64,000 bases of DNA, from assembly GCA_019448385.1 (NCBI GenBank), contig JAGTXO010000080.1, positions 29,271 through 93,270 on the forward strand. The letters run 5' to 3'. Positions 1 through 8,755 of this stretch are shown here, piece by piece. Made by a program: the position numbers and the translations under genes. Each line of letters opens with the position of its first letter. Position 1 is the first letter of the stretch. The notes under the pieces were generated by a model. The model did no database searches. It was not told where the DNA came from and saw only the letters and a list, made by a program, of their open reading frames with translations. Source of the stretch: Diacronema lutheri (taxonomy: Eukaryota > Haptophyta > Pavlovophyceae > Pavlovales > Pavlovaceae).

Positions 1-40
1 CCGCGCAAAGTCGCCAGCTGCAACGGTCGGCCGGCTCAGC

Positions 41-1825
41 GTGGGCGGCGGCCCTGGCGAATCGGCGCGCGCGCCCCCTTCGCGAAACAAGCGGCGCACA
101 TGGGCGCCGGGCGCGACGAGCGCGCGGCCGGTGGACACGTGCGCTGCGCCCGGCGTGCGCGCGCCGGACGCGCTCGGCGCGGGCGCGAGCGCCAACATGT
201 TCGCGACGCGCGCTCGGGCGCCAGGCGCGCGCGGCGCCATGGGCGCGTGCGACGACGTGCGCGGTCGTGCCGACGTGCCACCCGCCTGCTGCGAACCGAC
301 ACAGGCGGCAGGGCAGGCGGGCGCGAGGGTGGCTGCCGTCGCGGCTGGTGCGAGCGCGGCCCTGCACTCCTCCGAGCCGCACGTTGCGCTCGCCGCGAGC
401 CGCGCGCGCGCGACGGGGCAACGCGCCTCTGCATACCAGGCGAGTGGTGTGGCTGACATGCGCTTGAAACCGACGGGCGGCGATGCAAGCGATGAACGCG
501 ATGGCACTGCAGACGGCATGCCCGGCGGAGCGGCGGGTCTGGGCGCCGCGTGGGCGGGTGCAGACCCGCCGACGGGCAGCGAACGCGGCGTTGACGGCGA
601 CGGCGACGACGGCGACGGCGGCGGCGACGGCGATGGCGGCGACGGCGATGGCGGCATCCACGACGGCGGCGGTGGCGATGCGGACGACGGCGGCGACGAT
701 GACGCGCGTACCCTGCCGCGCCTCGTGCTGCACGACGCAGCGCCGCTGCCAAGAGCCGCCGGAGCGCGCCGCGCGCGCGACGGCGCGCGTGCCGCCGACC
801 CTTCGCGCGCCGGCAGGGCGACGGTGGGCGGCGTGGCGGCGGACGCGCTGAGCGCGCGCGCGCAGCTTCGCGACAATGCGTTGAGGCCGCCGGGCGCAGT
901 CGCGGCCAAGGCGCGCGCTGCCGCGCCGCGGCAGAATGGGGACCGTCCGGATGACGACGCGTTCGGACACGGCGATGGCAGGCACGGCGATGGCAGCCGT
1001 GGCAACGACGCGCCGCAGCGCGCGCGCGCGGCGTTGGCTGAGGCGGCCGCGGCGGCCGCGGCGGCCGCGGAGCGCGCGCGAGAGGCGGAGGCGATCGCGC
1101 AGCAGCTGCGCGATCTGTTCGTAATGCGCGCGCTCAGCGCGGCGGGCGACGGCAAGGGCGTGCTCGACCCGAACGGCGCCGGCACGCTCGGCGGCAGGCT
1201 GACGAGGGAGGCGGCGCTGGACGAGGTGCTGGGCACGGACAGGCGCGCCGCCGTGCGAGCGGCGCTCGCGCCGCCTCCGCCGAGCGTCGCGCAGCTCGTC
1301 GGCGTGGCGCCATCCGCGCGCTTCTCACCGCCGCTGTTGAGCGCCGTACTCGGCGCGCTTGGCAGGGCGGCTGCGCGTGGTGGCGGCGACGTCCATGAAT
1401 GGGCGCATCAGCTCGATGGCGCGCTTGCAGCGCGCGCGCCGTGGGCCGGCGCCGGCTCGCCCGGCGGCATCGGCGGCATCAACGGCACGCACTCGCGCGC
1501 GTTGGGCGACCTTTCGTCGCGCCAGCCGCCGACGCTCGCCGAGTGGCGCATGGTAGTCGCGCCGCTCGAGCCGCACCGCGCTCTGCGCTCTGTGCTCGCG
1601 CCAGTCAGTGGCGCGCCGCTCGCGCCTGCCGCGCCGCGGGACGCGGTGCTCGGCGACACGCTGCACAGCGGCGGGGTGCTGAGCTCTAGAATTGCGCGCG
1701 CCGAGCCGCAGGCGCAGTTCACTTTTGTGCGTGGCCCTCCGCCCGTGCTGACTCCGCATCGTCGGCCGCCCGCGAGACTACAAGCCGTCGAGTCGCGCAG
1801 CCCGCTCGCCGGTGTGCTGCTCTGA
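41..1825 (+). CDS. hypothetical low-complexity protein, possibly 5'-incomplete
   Basis: This is a single open frame of 594 codons. I do not recognise a family. The first half is Ala/Gly/Asp-rich, with a GGC-GAC tandem stretch near 595-700 encoding Gly-Asp repeats. An Ala-rich helix follows near 1040-1100 (AEAAAAAAAAAERAREAEA), and then a more ordinary C-terminal region of about 230 residues with alternating hydrophobic helices (for example RFSPPLLSAVLGALGRAAA). The stop is followed by a poly-C run and then the 3' end of the antiporter gene on the other strand. The frame is open almost to the window edge, so the true start or an upstream exon may be outside. High GC alone can keep such a frame open, so expression is not assured. 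Confidence 0.45.
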   Translation: MGGGPGESARAPPSRNKRRTWAPGATSARPVDTCAAPGVRAPDALGAGASANMFATRARAPGARGAMGACDDVRGRADVPPACCEPTQAAGQAGARVAAVAAGASAALHSSEPHVALAASRARATGQRASAYQASGVADMRLKPTGGDASDERDGTADGMPGGAAGLGAAWAGADPPTGSERGVDGDGDDGDGGGDGDGGDGDGGIHDGGGGDADDGGDDDARTLPRLVLHDAAPLPRAAGARRARDGARAADPSRAGRATVGGVAADALSARAQLRDNALRPPGAVAAKARAAAPRQNGDRPDDDAFGHGDGRHGDGSRGNDAPQRARAALAEAAAAAAAAAERAREAEAIAQQLRDLFVMRALSAAGDGKGVLDPNGAGTLGGRLTREAALDEVLGTDRRAAVRAALAPPPPSVAQLVGVAPSARFSPPLLSAVLGALGRAAARGGGDVHEWAHQLDGALAARAPWAGAGSPGGIGGINGTHSRALGDLSSRQPPTLAEWRMVVAPLEPHRALRSVLAPVSGAPLAPAAPRDAVLGDTLHSGGVLSSRIARAEPQAQFTFVRGPPPVLTPHRRPPARLQAVESRSPLAGVLL

Positions 1826-1916
1826 CTCAGACCATGACGGAGAGATTCATTATTTGCCCCCGTCTGTACTGCCTTGCTGGTTGTTCGCGGGATGTGGGCA
1901 AATGAATTTCACACCA

Positions 1917-1946
1917 ACCCCCCCCCCCCCCCCCCCCCCCCCCCCA
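1917..1946 (+). repeat. poly-C tract between convergent genes
   Basis: An almost pure C run of about 28 bases, followed by shorter C runs to about 1960. It lies between the stop of the upstream plus-strand ORF and the stop of the antiporter gene on the minus strand. Similar runs sit between two other convergent pairs (11,287 and 13,774). Confidence 0.9.
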
Positions 1947-1972
1947 CCCCTAACCCCCCCACAACTTGCTAG

Positions 1973-4427
1973 CTATGGGAGGAGGCGCGGGATGGTCTGC
2001 GCGCGCCTGTTCAGCCCGCTCGCCGGCCAGCTCGCTCTGCCCGCGACGCTCGCGGCCGAAAAGGACGAGACCACCGCGCCTGCCGCCGGCAGCGTCGGCC
2101 CGTCCGTGTACAGCAAGCTGACGCTCAGCGTGCGCTCGAGGCCGGGCGGCATCTCAAGTGGCACGCCTCGCTCGGACGTCGCGTCAGCGCCCGCTTGCGC
2201 GCATGGCGCGGCGTCGCAGTCGGAGCTGCGCGCCGCCGCGCCGGGCGGCGCGTGCTCGAACGTCGCGCCCTCGGACGTCACTTCGCCAGCCTGCGCGCCG
2301 GCCTGCGCCTCCGCGGTGGCGGCGATGAGGGGCGCGGTGTCGTTGTGCGAGAGCCAGCGTGCAGCGTGAGCCCAGTTGTTGAGCGCGCCCGCGGTCTCGG
2401 CCAGCCACCAGCCGCGCGCGGGGCCCGCGCCGGAGCGCGTGCCCGCGGCCTCGCGGCCCGCGCCGACGGGTGGCGCCGTGCCGCGCGTTTTGCCGCCATG
2501 TGCGCTGCGCTCGCGCGCATCGAGCGGCGGCGGCGCCCATGGCGGCGGTGGTGGTGACGTGGCCGTTTCGTGCAGGTCGGGCGCGACGGTGGCGAGGAGC
2601 CGCTCGCAGAGCAGCTCCTGCGCGACGACGCCGAGCGGCGCGAGCAGCACGACGGTACACGCCGCCGCCGCATGATAGAGCTCGCCAACGTGCGTCGAGA
2701 CGATGGCGTTTTGGAGGGGCAGGCCTCCGAGCACGCCCTGCAGCGTCGCGCGCGGCAGCGTCGCCGCGAGGTAGAAGGCCGCCTCGCGCATGCCGTGGCG
2801 CAGCGCCGCCACAGCGCTGCCGAGCCCACCGCCGCGGCCGCGCACGCCGTTGGCGTCGAGCTTGGGCGCGACGCCGCGTGTGCTCGCCGACGCCATCAAC
2901 ACGGCGAGCGCCGCGAAGGCGCGCGCGCACAGGCCGGCGGCGAGCGGGATCAGGAGCGCGCACACGCGCGGCGGGCCGGCGCCGGCGAGCGCGCCGCCGC
3001 CACCCTCGCCTGCGCCGCCCAGTTGGGCGTGGCTGCCGGACGGGCGCGAGAGTCCGGTGCGCGGCAGCGTCAGGTTCGAGCCGAGCGAGACGAAGAGGAA
3101 GAGCGCCGCGACCGTCCACACCGCGCCGACGGACTCTTCCACGCGCAGCACCGTGTGCGCGGGCCGCAGCCTGGCGAAGAAGAAGAGCGTGGCGACCACC
3201 GCGAGGTCAGCCTCGACCAGCGCCTCGGCGGGCGCGCCGTCGGGCGGCGCCGACGGGCGGAAGCGAGCGGGCATCGGCAGCATCGCGGCCATGCCGTACG
3301 CGAGCAGCGCCGCGGCGAGCATCACGACGAGCTCCTCTGTCTGCGTGCCGTTGAAGAGCTGCTTGCCCGACCGCCATTGAATACGCCGACGCGCGCCGAG
3401 AAGCAGAGCGAAGACGTGCGCGAGCCCCGCGGAGACGAGCAGCGTGCCGCACAGCCGCGCGAGCACAAGCGCCGCCTGCGCGGGCCAAGGCGGCTGCGAG
3501 CTCTCGTGCGAGGCGGCGACGGCGGACCCGTCGGTGGTGCCGGGCGATGGGCGCGCGGCGAGAAGCTCGGCGACCGTGCCGTAGAAGAAGAGGGCGGTCG
3601 TGCCTGCGAGGGGCCGGGCAGCACGGGGCGCGCGGGCGCAATGAGTGCGCAGTCAGGGGCAGTCGGACGCAGAGGGCAAGTCGCGTCAGTCAGGGACAGT
3701 CACACGCAGGCAGACGCGCGCGGCGCGCCTGGCGCGTGGCGCACGCTCGGCGCACACATTCAATCGGCGCGGCGGTCAGAACGGCCCGCGCGAGCGCCGG
3801 CTGCCCGCCGCGCGCGCGCATGCACAGATCAATCATGCGGGGAATCACGATGCCGTCGCCGAGCGCGCACACGATCGCGCCAAACGCCGCGGCCTCGAGC
3901 GGCGAGAGGGCGAAAAGGTGGGCGGCGGCGAGCGACGCGGCGAGGGCGTCGGCGGCAAACGGTAGCATGCCGAGCGCGACGGTGAAGGGCGTCAGATCGC
4001 GCGGTTGGATCTCGAGGCCCGCGCGCATGAGGATCAGGATGAAGGCCAGCTTCAGCACGTACGGGCGCGCGGCCGTCATCGCGAGGCCCTCGATGCTCCT
4101 GAAGGCGTAGCCAAATGCCATGTACCCGAGCAGAGGCGGGAGGCCAAACAGAAAGTCGGTCGCGCGTCCGGAGATCCATCCGACGAGCAGCATGCACCCG
4201 AGCGCCGAGTGAAAGGGCAGCGTGCCCGTGCTCGAGTGCCGCGGCTCATACACGAGCAGCAGCAGCGGGATGAGCACGACGGCGGCGACGCCACCGACGA
4301 CGAGCGTGCGCTCCTGCCACTGTGGGATAGGCGGCTTGCGCGGGCGCGGCGTCGGCGAGGCCGGCAGCAGCGCCTCGCCGAGCATCGCCGCTCGCAAATG
4401 ACCCGCACAGGCGACCCCCGCCCGCAC
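1973..4427 (-). CDS. NHA/CPA2-type Na+/H+ antiporter (two exons)
   Basis: A polytopic cation/proton antiporter, probably exchanging Na+ or K+ for H+. Exon 1 (about 4427-3826) carries the first membrane helices, with LPPLLGYMAFGYAFRSIEG and CALGDGIVIPRMIDL, which match the conserved helices of the NHA (SLC9B-like) branch of CPA2. Exon 2 (about 3603-1973) carries further helices (VLARLCGTLLVSAGLAHVF, AVWTVAALFLFVSLGSNL, FYLAATLPRATLQGVLGG) and ends in a long Ser/Ala-rich cytoplasmic tail. The intron is about 200 bp. Its 3' border is clear (CCTCGCAG before a frame reading TALFFYGTVAELL), but the exact donor is unsettled: GT at 3825 is out of phase, so a GC donor just downstream is likely. Start choices are Met at 4427 or 4386. 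The stop of the methyltransferase gene lies only 84 bp upstream on the same strand. Confidence 0.75.
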
Positions 4428-4511
4428 CGGCGACTCCCTGACGATTGGGGAAAATGCCAGGACTGCTGCTCATCACTGCAGTCCAAGTTGTGACTGTGAG
4501 ACCTTTTGGAC

Positions 4512-5366
4512 TCACGCCACGGCCACGCCGGCTACGTGCGGGCCGACAACCCAAAGGCCGGGCAGCGTGAGGCTGCGCGCGTCGACGTGCGCAAAGCCCG
4601 CCGCCTCGATCGCGCCGCGCGTGCGCCGCGTCACGTGGCAGCCGTCCGCGAGGAGCGACTGAAGCGGGTCGAGCGCGCGCTGTTGCAGTGCGAGGAACGG
4701 CTCGTCCTCGCTGAGCACGTGCTCGACGAAAATGAAGCGGCCGCCGGGTTTGAGCACGCGCCGTACCTCGCGCAGCACATCCTCCTGCGAACGCACCGAG
4801 CACAGCGTGAGCGTGCAAATGACCGCGTCGACCCCGCCCGCCTCGAACGGCAGAGACTCGCCGCTCGCCTCAACGAGCTCAAAGGAGGCGACGCGCGCGT
4901 CGGCGGCGGCGCGAGAGGCGTACATATGCATCGCCACGTTGGGCTCGACGCCGACGACGCGCGCATCCCGCCGCACGCGCTCGGGCAGCAACCGAAGGTT
5001 TGGGCCGGTGCCTATGCCGAGCTCGCACAGGACGCGGACGGGCGCTGACTGCGAGCGCGCGGGGTCGAGCTGGGCGAAGAGTTCAAGCTTTAGGTCACGC
5101 GCCGCGCGCTCGTACGCGCTCGAGCTCGCCATGGCGCGCGCGAACGCCGCGTTGGACCGCGCGCTCGCGGGCGGCGCTGCGCAGCACGGGCACGCGGCGA
5201 GCGCTGCCGCCCACTGGCCGAGGACGGCGCGACGCGTGCTGCGCCCAAGCCGCGGGCCGGAGGGGCGGTGCGCCGGTGCGGTCAAGCGCGCACTGCCAGC
5301 GCACGCCGCCATTGCGACGAGCGCGATGAGCGCCGCGTACGGCACACTCCGTCCAGATGCTCGCAT
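4512..5366 (-). CDS. METTL7-like class I SAM-dependent methyltransferase with thylakoid-lumen-type leader
   Basis: A single-exon methyltransferase of the Methyltransf_11 type, closest in pattern to METTL7-like proteins. Motif I is LCELGIGTGPNLRLLP, followed by VVGVEPN, the acidic motif DAVICTLTLCSV, and LREVRRVLKPGGRFIFVEHV, which is typical of the family; the substrate cannot be told. I chose the Met at 5366 rather than the upstream in-frame 5447, because it starts a classical signal peptide (MRASGRSVPYAALIALVAMA) and leaves a 43-bp gap to the divergent VIPP1 gene. After the signal peptide comes a basic stretch and then RRAVLGQWAAALAACPCCAA with an AxA site (ASA), which looks like a twin-arginine lumen signal. 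A tripartite leader to the thylakoid lumen is inferred. Confidence 0.8.
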   Translation of the reverse strand: MRASGRSVPYAALIALVAMAACAGSARLTAPAHRPSGPRLGRSTRRAVLGQWAAALAACPCCAAPPASARSNAAFARAMASSSAYERAARDLKLELFAQLDPARSQSAPVRVLCELGIGTGPNLRLLPERVRRDARVVGVEPNVAMHMYASRAAADARVASFELVEASGESLPFEAGGVDAVICTLTLCSVRSQEDVLREVRRVLKPGGRFIFVEHVLSEDEPFLALQQRALDPLQSLLADGCHVTRRTRGAIEAAGFAHVDARSLTLPGLWVVGPHVAGVAVA

Positions 5367-5409
5367 TGTGGCGGTCCCAACCTGCTGATGAGCAACCTCC
5401 CGCCACGAG
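5367..5409. promoter_or_regulatory. 43-bp divergent promoter region between methyltransferase and VIPP1
   Basis: The start codons of two divergently transcribed genes, both predicted to be plastid-targeted, are separated by only 43 bp. No TATA box is evident. The spacing suggests shared regulation, or that transcription starts inside the annotated reading frames. Confidence 0.4.
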
Positions 5410-6997
5410 ATGGCTGCGTCCGGAATGCTGTCGCGAGCGCTCCGCATCGCGCTCCTCGCCGCGAGCCTCGCGCTCGCGGGCGCGTTCTCAACGGGAGTGG
5501 CGAGGCGAAATCAATGCATCGTCGTTGGCACTCGCCATCGCGCATCGGCGCTCCTCCCCGTCCGCCACGCCGCCGCGCCGCGCGCGGCCGTGCAGGCCAA
5601 CCTCGGCGAGCGGTTCGTCCGCCTCGTGAAGGCCAACGTGAACAAGGCGCTGGCGAACGCAGAGGACCCTGAGAAGGTGCTCGACCAGGCGGTGGTTGAT
5701 ATGCAGACCGACCTCGTCAAGGTCCGCCAGTCTTACGCCGAGGTCACCGCCTCGCAGCGCCGGATGAAGGAGCAGATGCGCATGGCCGAGGACGAGGCCG
5801 CAAAATGGCGCGCGCGCGCCGCGCGACGCGCATCGCGCGTCCATCCGGCGCCGCGATACGACGCGCATGCGGCGCTCCTTTGCGCGTGCTTCACCGCCCG
5901 CCGTGCGCCCCCGCCGCCCGCCGCCCGCCCGCGCGCTGCCGTCCGCGCAGGTACAAACGCGCGCAGCTCGCGCTCGAGAAGGGCGAGGAGGACCTGGCGC
6001 GCGAGGCGCTCGAGCGGCGGCGCGGGCAGGACGACCTCGCGACGAACCTTGCGACGCAGCTCGAGCGCCAGGACTCCTCGCTCACCGGACTCTTCGACGC
6101 GATGAAGGAGCTCGAGTCGAAGATCCTCGAGGCCAAGATGAAAAAGGACCAGTGCGTGCCCAGACGGCCGCCGCGCGCGCGCCGCGGAAGCGCGCGCGGC
6201 GCGAGCGCGCCAGATTGGGACGCGCCGGCGGGCGCCACGCCAGTCGGTCAGCGTCGCTGCACCGCCCAGCCGTTGGCTCGAGGCATCCGTGGGCGGCGGC
6301 CACGGCAGGGCCGTGCGTCCGCCTGCCCGAGCTGCGGAGGGCACAGCGGCTCTCGTAGCGGTCGTTCCCCCCGAGTCCCCAAAGCTGCGGAGCGCAGCGC
6401 TCGCCGCGCGCGCGTACGCTGGCCTACGCACCTGCGCGCCCTCACGTGCGCGCCTGCGGCCCGCGTGCCCGCCCGCCCGCCTGCGCGCGCCCCGTCCGAC
6501 TGCACCACCGCCGCTCGTTTTCGAATGCGGGATGCGGGTAGGTATATTGCACGCGCACGCACAGCCAAGGCGACGAGCAAGGTGAACGACATGCTCTCGG
6601 ACGTCGGCTCGTCGTCGGCCGTCGCGGCCTTCGAGCGGATGAAGGACAAGGTCGAGGCGCTCGAGGCGGAGGCGGAGACGCAGCGCGAGCTCAAGCAGCT
6701 GCAGGGCAGTCAAGCGCCTGTTTCTATGGAGGCCAAGTTCAAGGCACGAGCCACCCATTGGCGCCTTTTCCCGCGCGCGCGCGCGTTGGCGTCTGCCAGC
6801 ATCACGCCGAGCGAGCCGGCGCCTTGTGTAACGGTATCCCCATTTGTCCTCCCCCCCCTCGCCCCGCGGCCTCTGTGGGCGTGCGCGCACAGGCGCTCGA
6901 AGGCAACTCCAAGATTGACGACGAGCTTGAGAAGCTGCGGCAGTCGCTGCCGGCTGCGAAGGCGAAAGGTGAGCTCGGGCAGGCCGACCGCGAGTGA
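5410..6997 (+). CDS. VIPP1: VIPP1/IM30 (PspA family), plastid-targeted, four exons
   Basis: A thylakoid and plastid-envelope membrane-remodelling protein of the PspA/IM30/ESCRT-III superfamily. Exons 5410-5807, 5951-6151, 6542-6743 and 6893-6997 join in frame to 301 residues. Introns 1 and 3 use GC-AG borders and intron 2 uses GT-AG. The joins restore KWYKRAQLALEKGEEDLARE, MKKDQYIARARTAKATSKV and EAKFKALEGNSKIDDELEKL, which match plant VIPP1. The N terminus is a signal peptide ending ALAGAF, with the Phe typical of red secondary plastid import, followed by a transit-like stretch. The body is a long alpha-helical coiled coil (LGERFVRLVKANVNKALANA onward). A short C-terminal tail follows, and an extended VIPP1 tail is not obvious. 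Confidence 0.92.
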
Positions 6998-7141
6998 CTC
7001 TAGGTGCCGTCAGCAGGAAAACAGACTTGCGAGGTGAGGAGCAAGCTAGACTTGAGACAGGAAGGAGCCTAGGCGCATCATGATTCATGCTTTCTGCCGC
7101 GGGCAGGCCGCCAAGCGCACCGGCAAGTGTTTTGGGCGCGC

Positions 7142-8566
7142 CTATGCCTTTCGAGAGTTGTGCAGCGATTGCGAGATCTTGGACGCTTGGCGCAGCTGCT
7201 TCGCCTCCGCCATCCGCGTGGCCATCGTCTCGCTGTCCAGATCGGTGTTGGTCCAGTTGTTCATGTAGCTGCGCGCGGAGTGGGGCGCGGATGCCACCAG
7301 CAACCTCTCGCGTGAGAAGCGATGCAGAAGCGCGGCAGAACGAGCAGTGCGCGCGCTGCACCGGGCAGCACGCGCCCGCGCGGCGCAACGCGGCCTCGGA
7401 TGCAACGCACAGGTACGTGAGGAGGACCTTGCGGATGAGAAGAACTGTCGAGAGGGCCGAGACGAGGCCGACGGCGAAGCCGTACGCGCCGAACATCCAC
7501 AGCGTCATCGCCGGCACGAAGTTGGCGATGCCGAAGATGACGGCAAAGCTCGGCTCGCCAAAGAAATCGACAAAGGTCTGAGGGTGGGGTCGGGATGGAT
7601 GGACGGGAAGGGGGGGGGAGGGGGGGGGGGGGGGGGGGGGGGGCGCTTAGTCAAGCGCGAGTATTGGCTGGAGCGGGCGGCCGCCCGATGGCGCGGGCGC
7701 TTGTCGCTGGCACGTGCGGTGCGCATGCGGCGTGGGCCAGGAGGGCAGGGCAGGCGCTCGAGAGAGGAGGGGGGGGGGGGAGGTGGGACGAAGGCAACGA
7801 CGAGGCAGCCAAAAGGCGCGGCGCGGCGCCGTACGCCGACAAAGGAGACGGCCGCTGACTCATCGAGCGGCTCAATGTACAGGAGGAGCATGGATGACAA
7901 GATGACCGCCGAGAAGCAGGGCACCATTGCCGAGTAGAGGAAGATCTGGTACCACTGGCCAAGAAGGGCGCGCGGCTCGTCGATGGGCGAGTCGACCTGC
8001 ATCATTGCAATGATGACGGTGAGCAGGAGCGCGGCCACGACCGCCATGTTGGTGAGCGCCGAGCGCATCGCGTCGCGGACCGAGACGCCCACCGAGCGCT
8101 GCTCGAGGACGTCGGTAGAAAAAGTGGAACGGTTGGCCTCGATGATAATGATCATCAGGATTAAGTAGGCCGCGCCGGGCAGCAGTACGAACAGCATCGA
8201 CTCGTCGAAGAGCAGCGCGCGAGTCGCGCCGTACGCGCCAAACTCGTGGATCGCTCCGATCACGATGCTCGGCGCGGCGAAGGCGAGGCCAACAATGATC
8301 GAGCCAAAGTTGAACTTGATGTTGGGCGGCGGGGGCATTGATAGCGGCCGCGCCTGGAACTGCTCGACCATCTCCAACAGCTTGCGCTTGTGCCCGAGCG
8401 TCAAGCCGTTTGCGAACAGGTGGGCCCAGTCATCAGCGCCAAACGCGTGGACCTCATCAAGGTGCGTCACATCCTGCGACGTGAGCAGGGCTATCGCCGC
8501 GGCGCTGAGCCCTGCCTTGGAGAGGGACTCGTTCGTAAGCGCGCCAGCCGATGCGTTCGGGGCCAT
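7142..8566 (-). CDS. SAM-like domain membrane protein, three exons
   Basis: Exons 8566-7860, 7578-7411 and 7268-7142 join in frame to 333 residues with GT-AG introns, giving the joins YIEPLDEPLSISFGEPSFAV and VLLTYLYMNNWTNTDLDSET. Residues 10-60 resemble a sterile alpha motif (AGLSAAAIALLTSQDVTHL, LGHKRKLLEMVEQF). Five or six hydrophobic helices follow, among them FNFGSIIVGLAFAAPSIVIG, MLFVLLPGAAYLILMIIII and NMAVVAALLLTVIIAMM, then FVPAMTLWMFGAYGFAVG in exon 2. The C terminus is a short charged helix. Intron 1 carries a long poly-C run (read as poly-G at 7611-7643). I do not recognise the family. SAM-like plus multiple TM resembles uncharacterised algal membrane proteins, and the function is unknown. 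The ATG at 8566 was chosen because the upstream extension overlaps the divergent RING gene. Confidence 0.75.
7611..7643 (-). repeat. intronic poly-C tract (sense strand)
   Basis: A G run of roughly 30 bases on the plus strand, which is poly-C in the transcript of the minus-strand SAM-like gene. It lies inside its first intron upstream of the 3' splice site. A second shorter run is at 7771-7782 in the same intron. Confidence 0.9.
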
Positions 8567-8755
8567 GGTCGTGCGCGGTCGCGTCCGCCAAATAGCGCGC
8601 ACAGCTGCTCGTGCGACACGCCCGCTTCGGCCGTTATTTTGGTTGGCCTCGACTTTTCCGGGTGTTGGCATGGGTTGGACGCACCCTTGCAGCCAGCAGC
8701 TGAGGCGAACGATGGGAGCCCAAAGAATCGGGTGAACAAGAGGTGCCGCCAAATC

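Noticed and set aside
36-752. Arg-rich minus-strand ORF at the left edge
   Set aside because: Made of CGN codons from GC-rich sequence. No ordered domain, and opposite a frame with more balanced composition.
5733-7517. A 594-codon minus-strand frame across VIPP1
   Set aside because: Only its first part (reading from about 7,578) is real, as exon 2 of the SAM-like gene. The rest is antisense to VIPP1 exons and introns.
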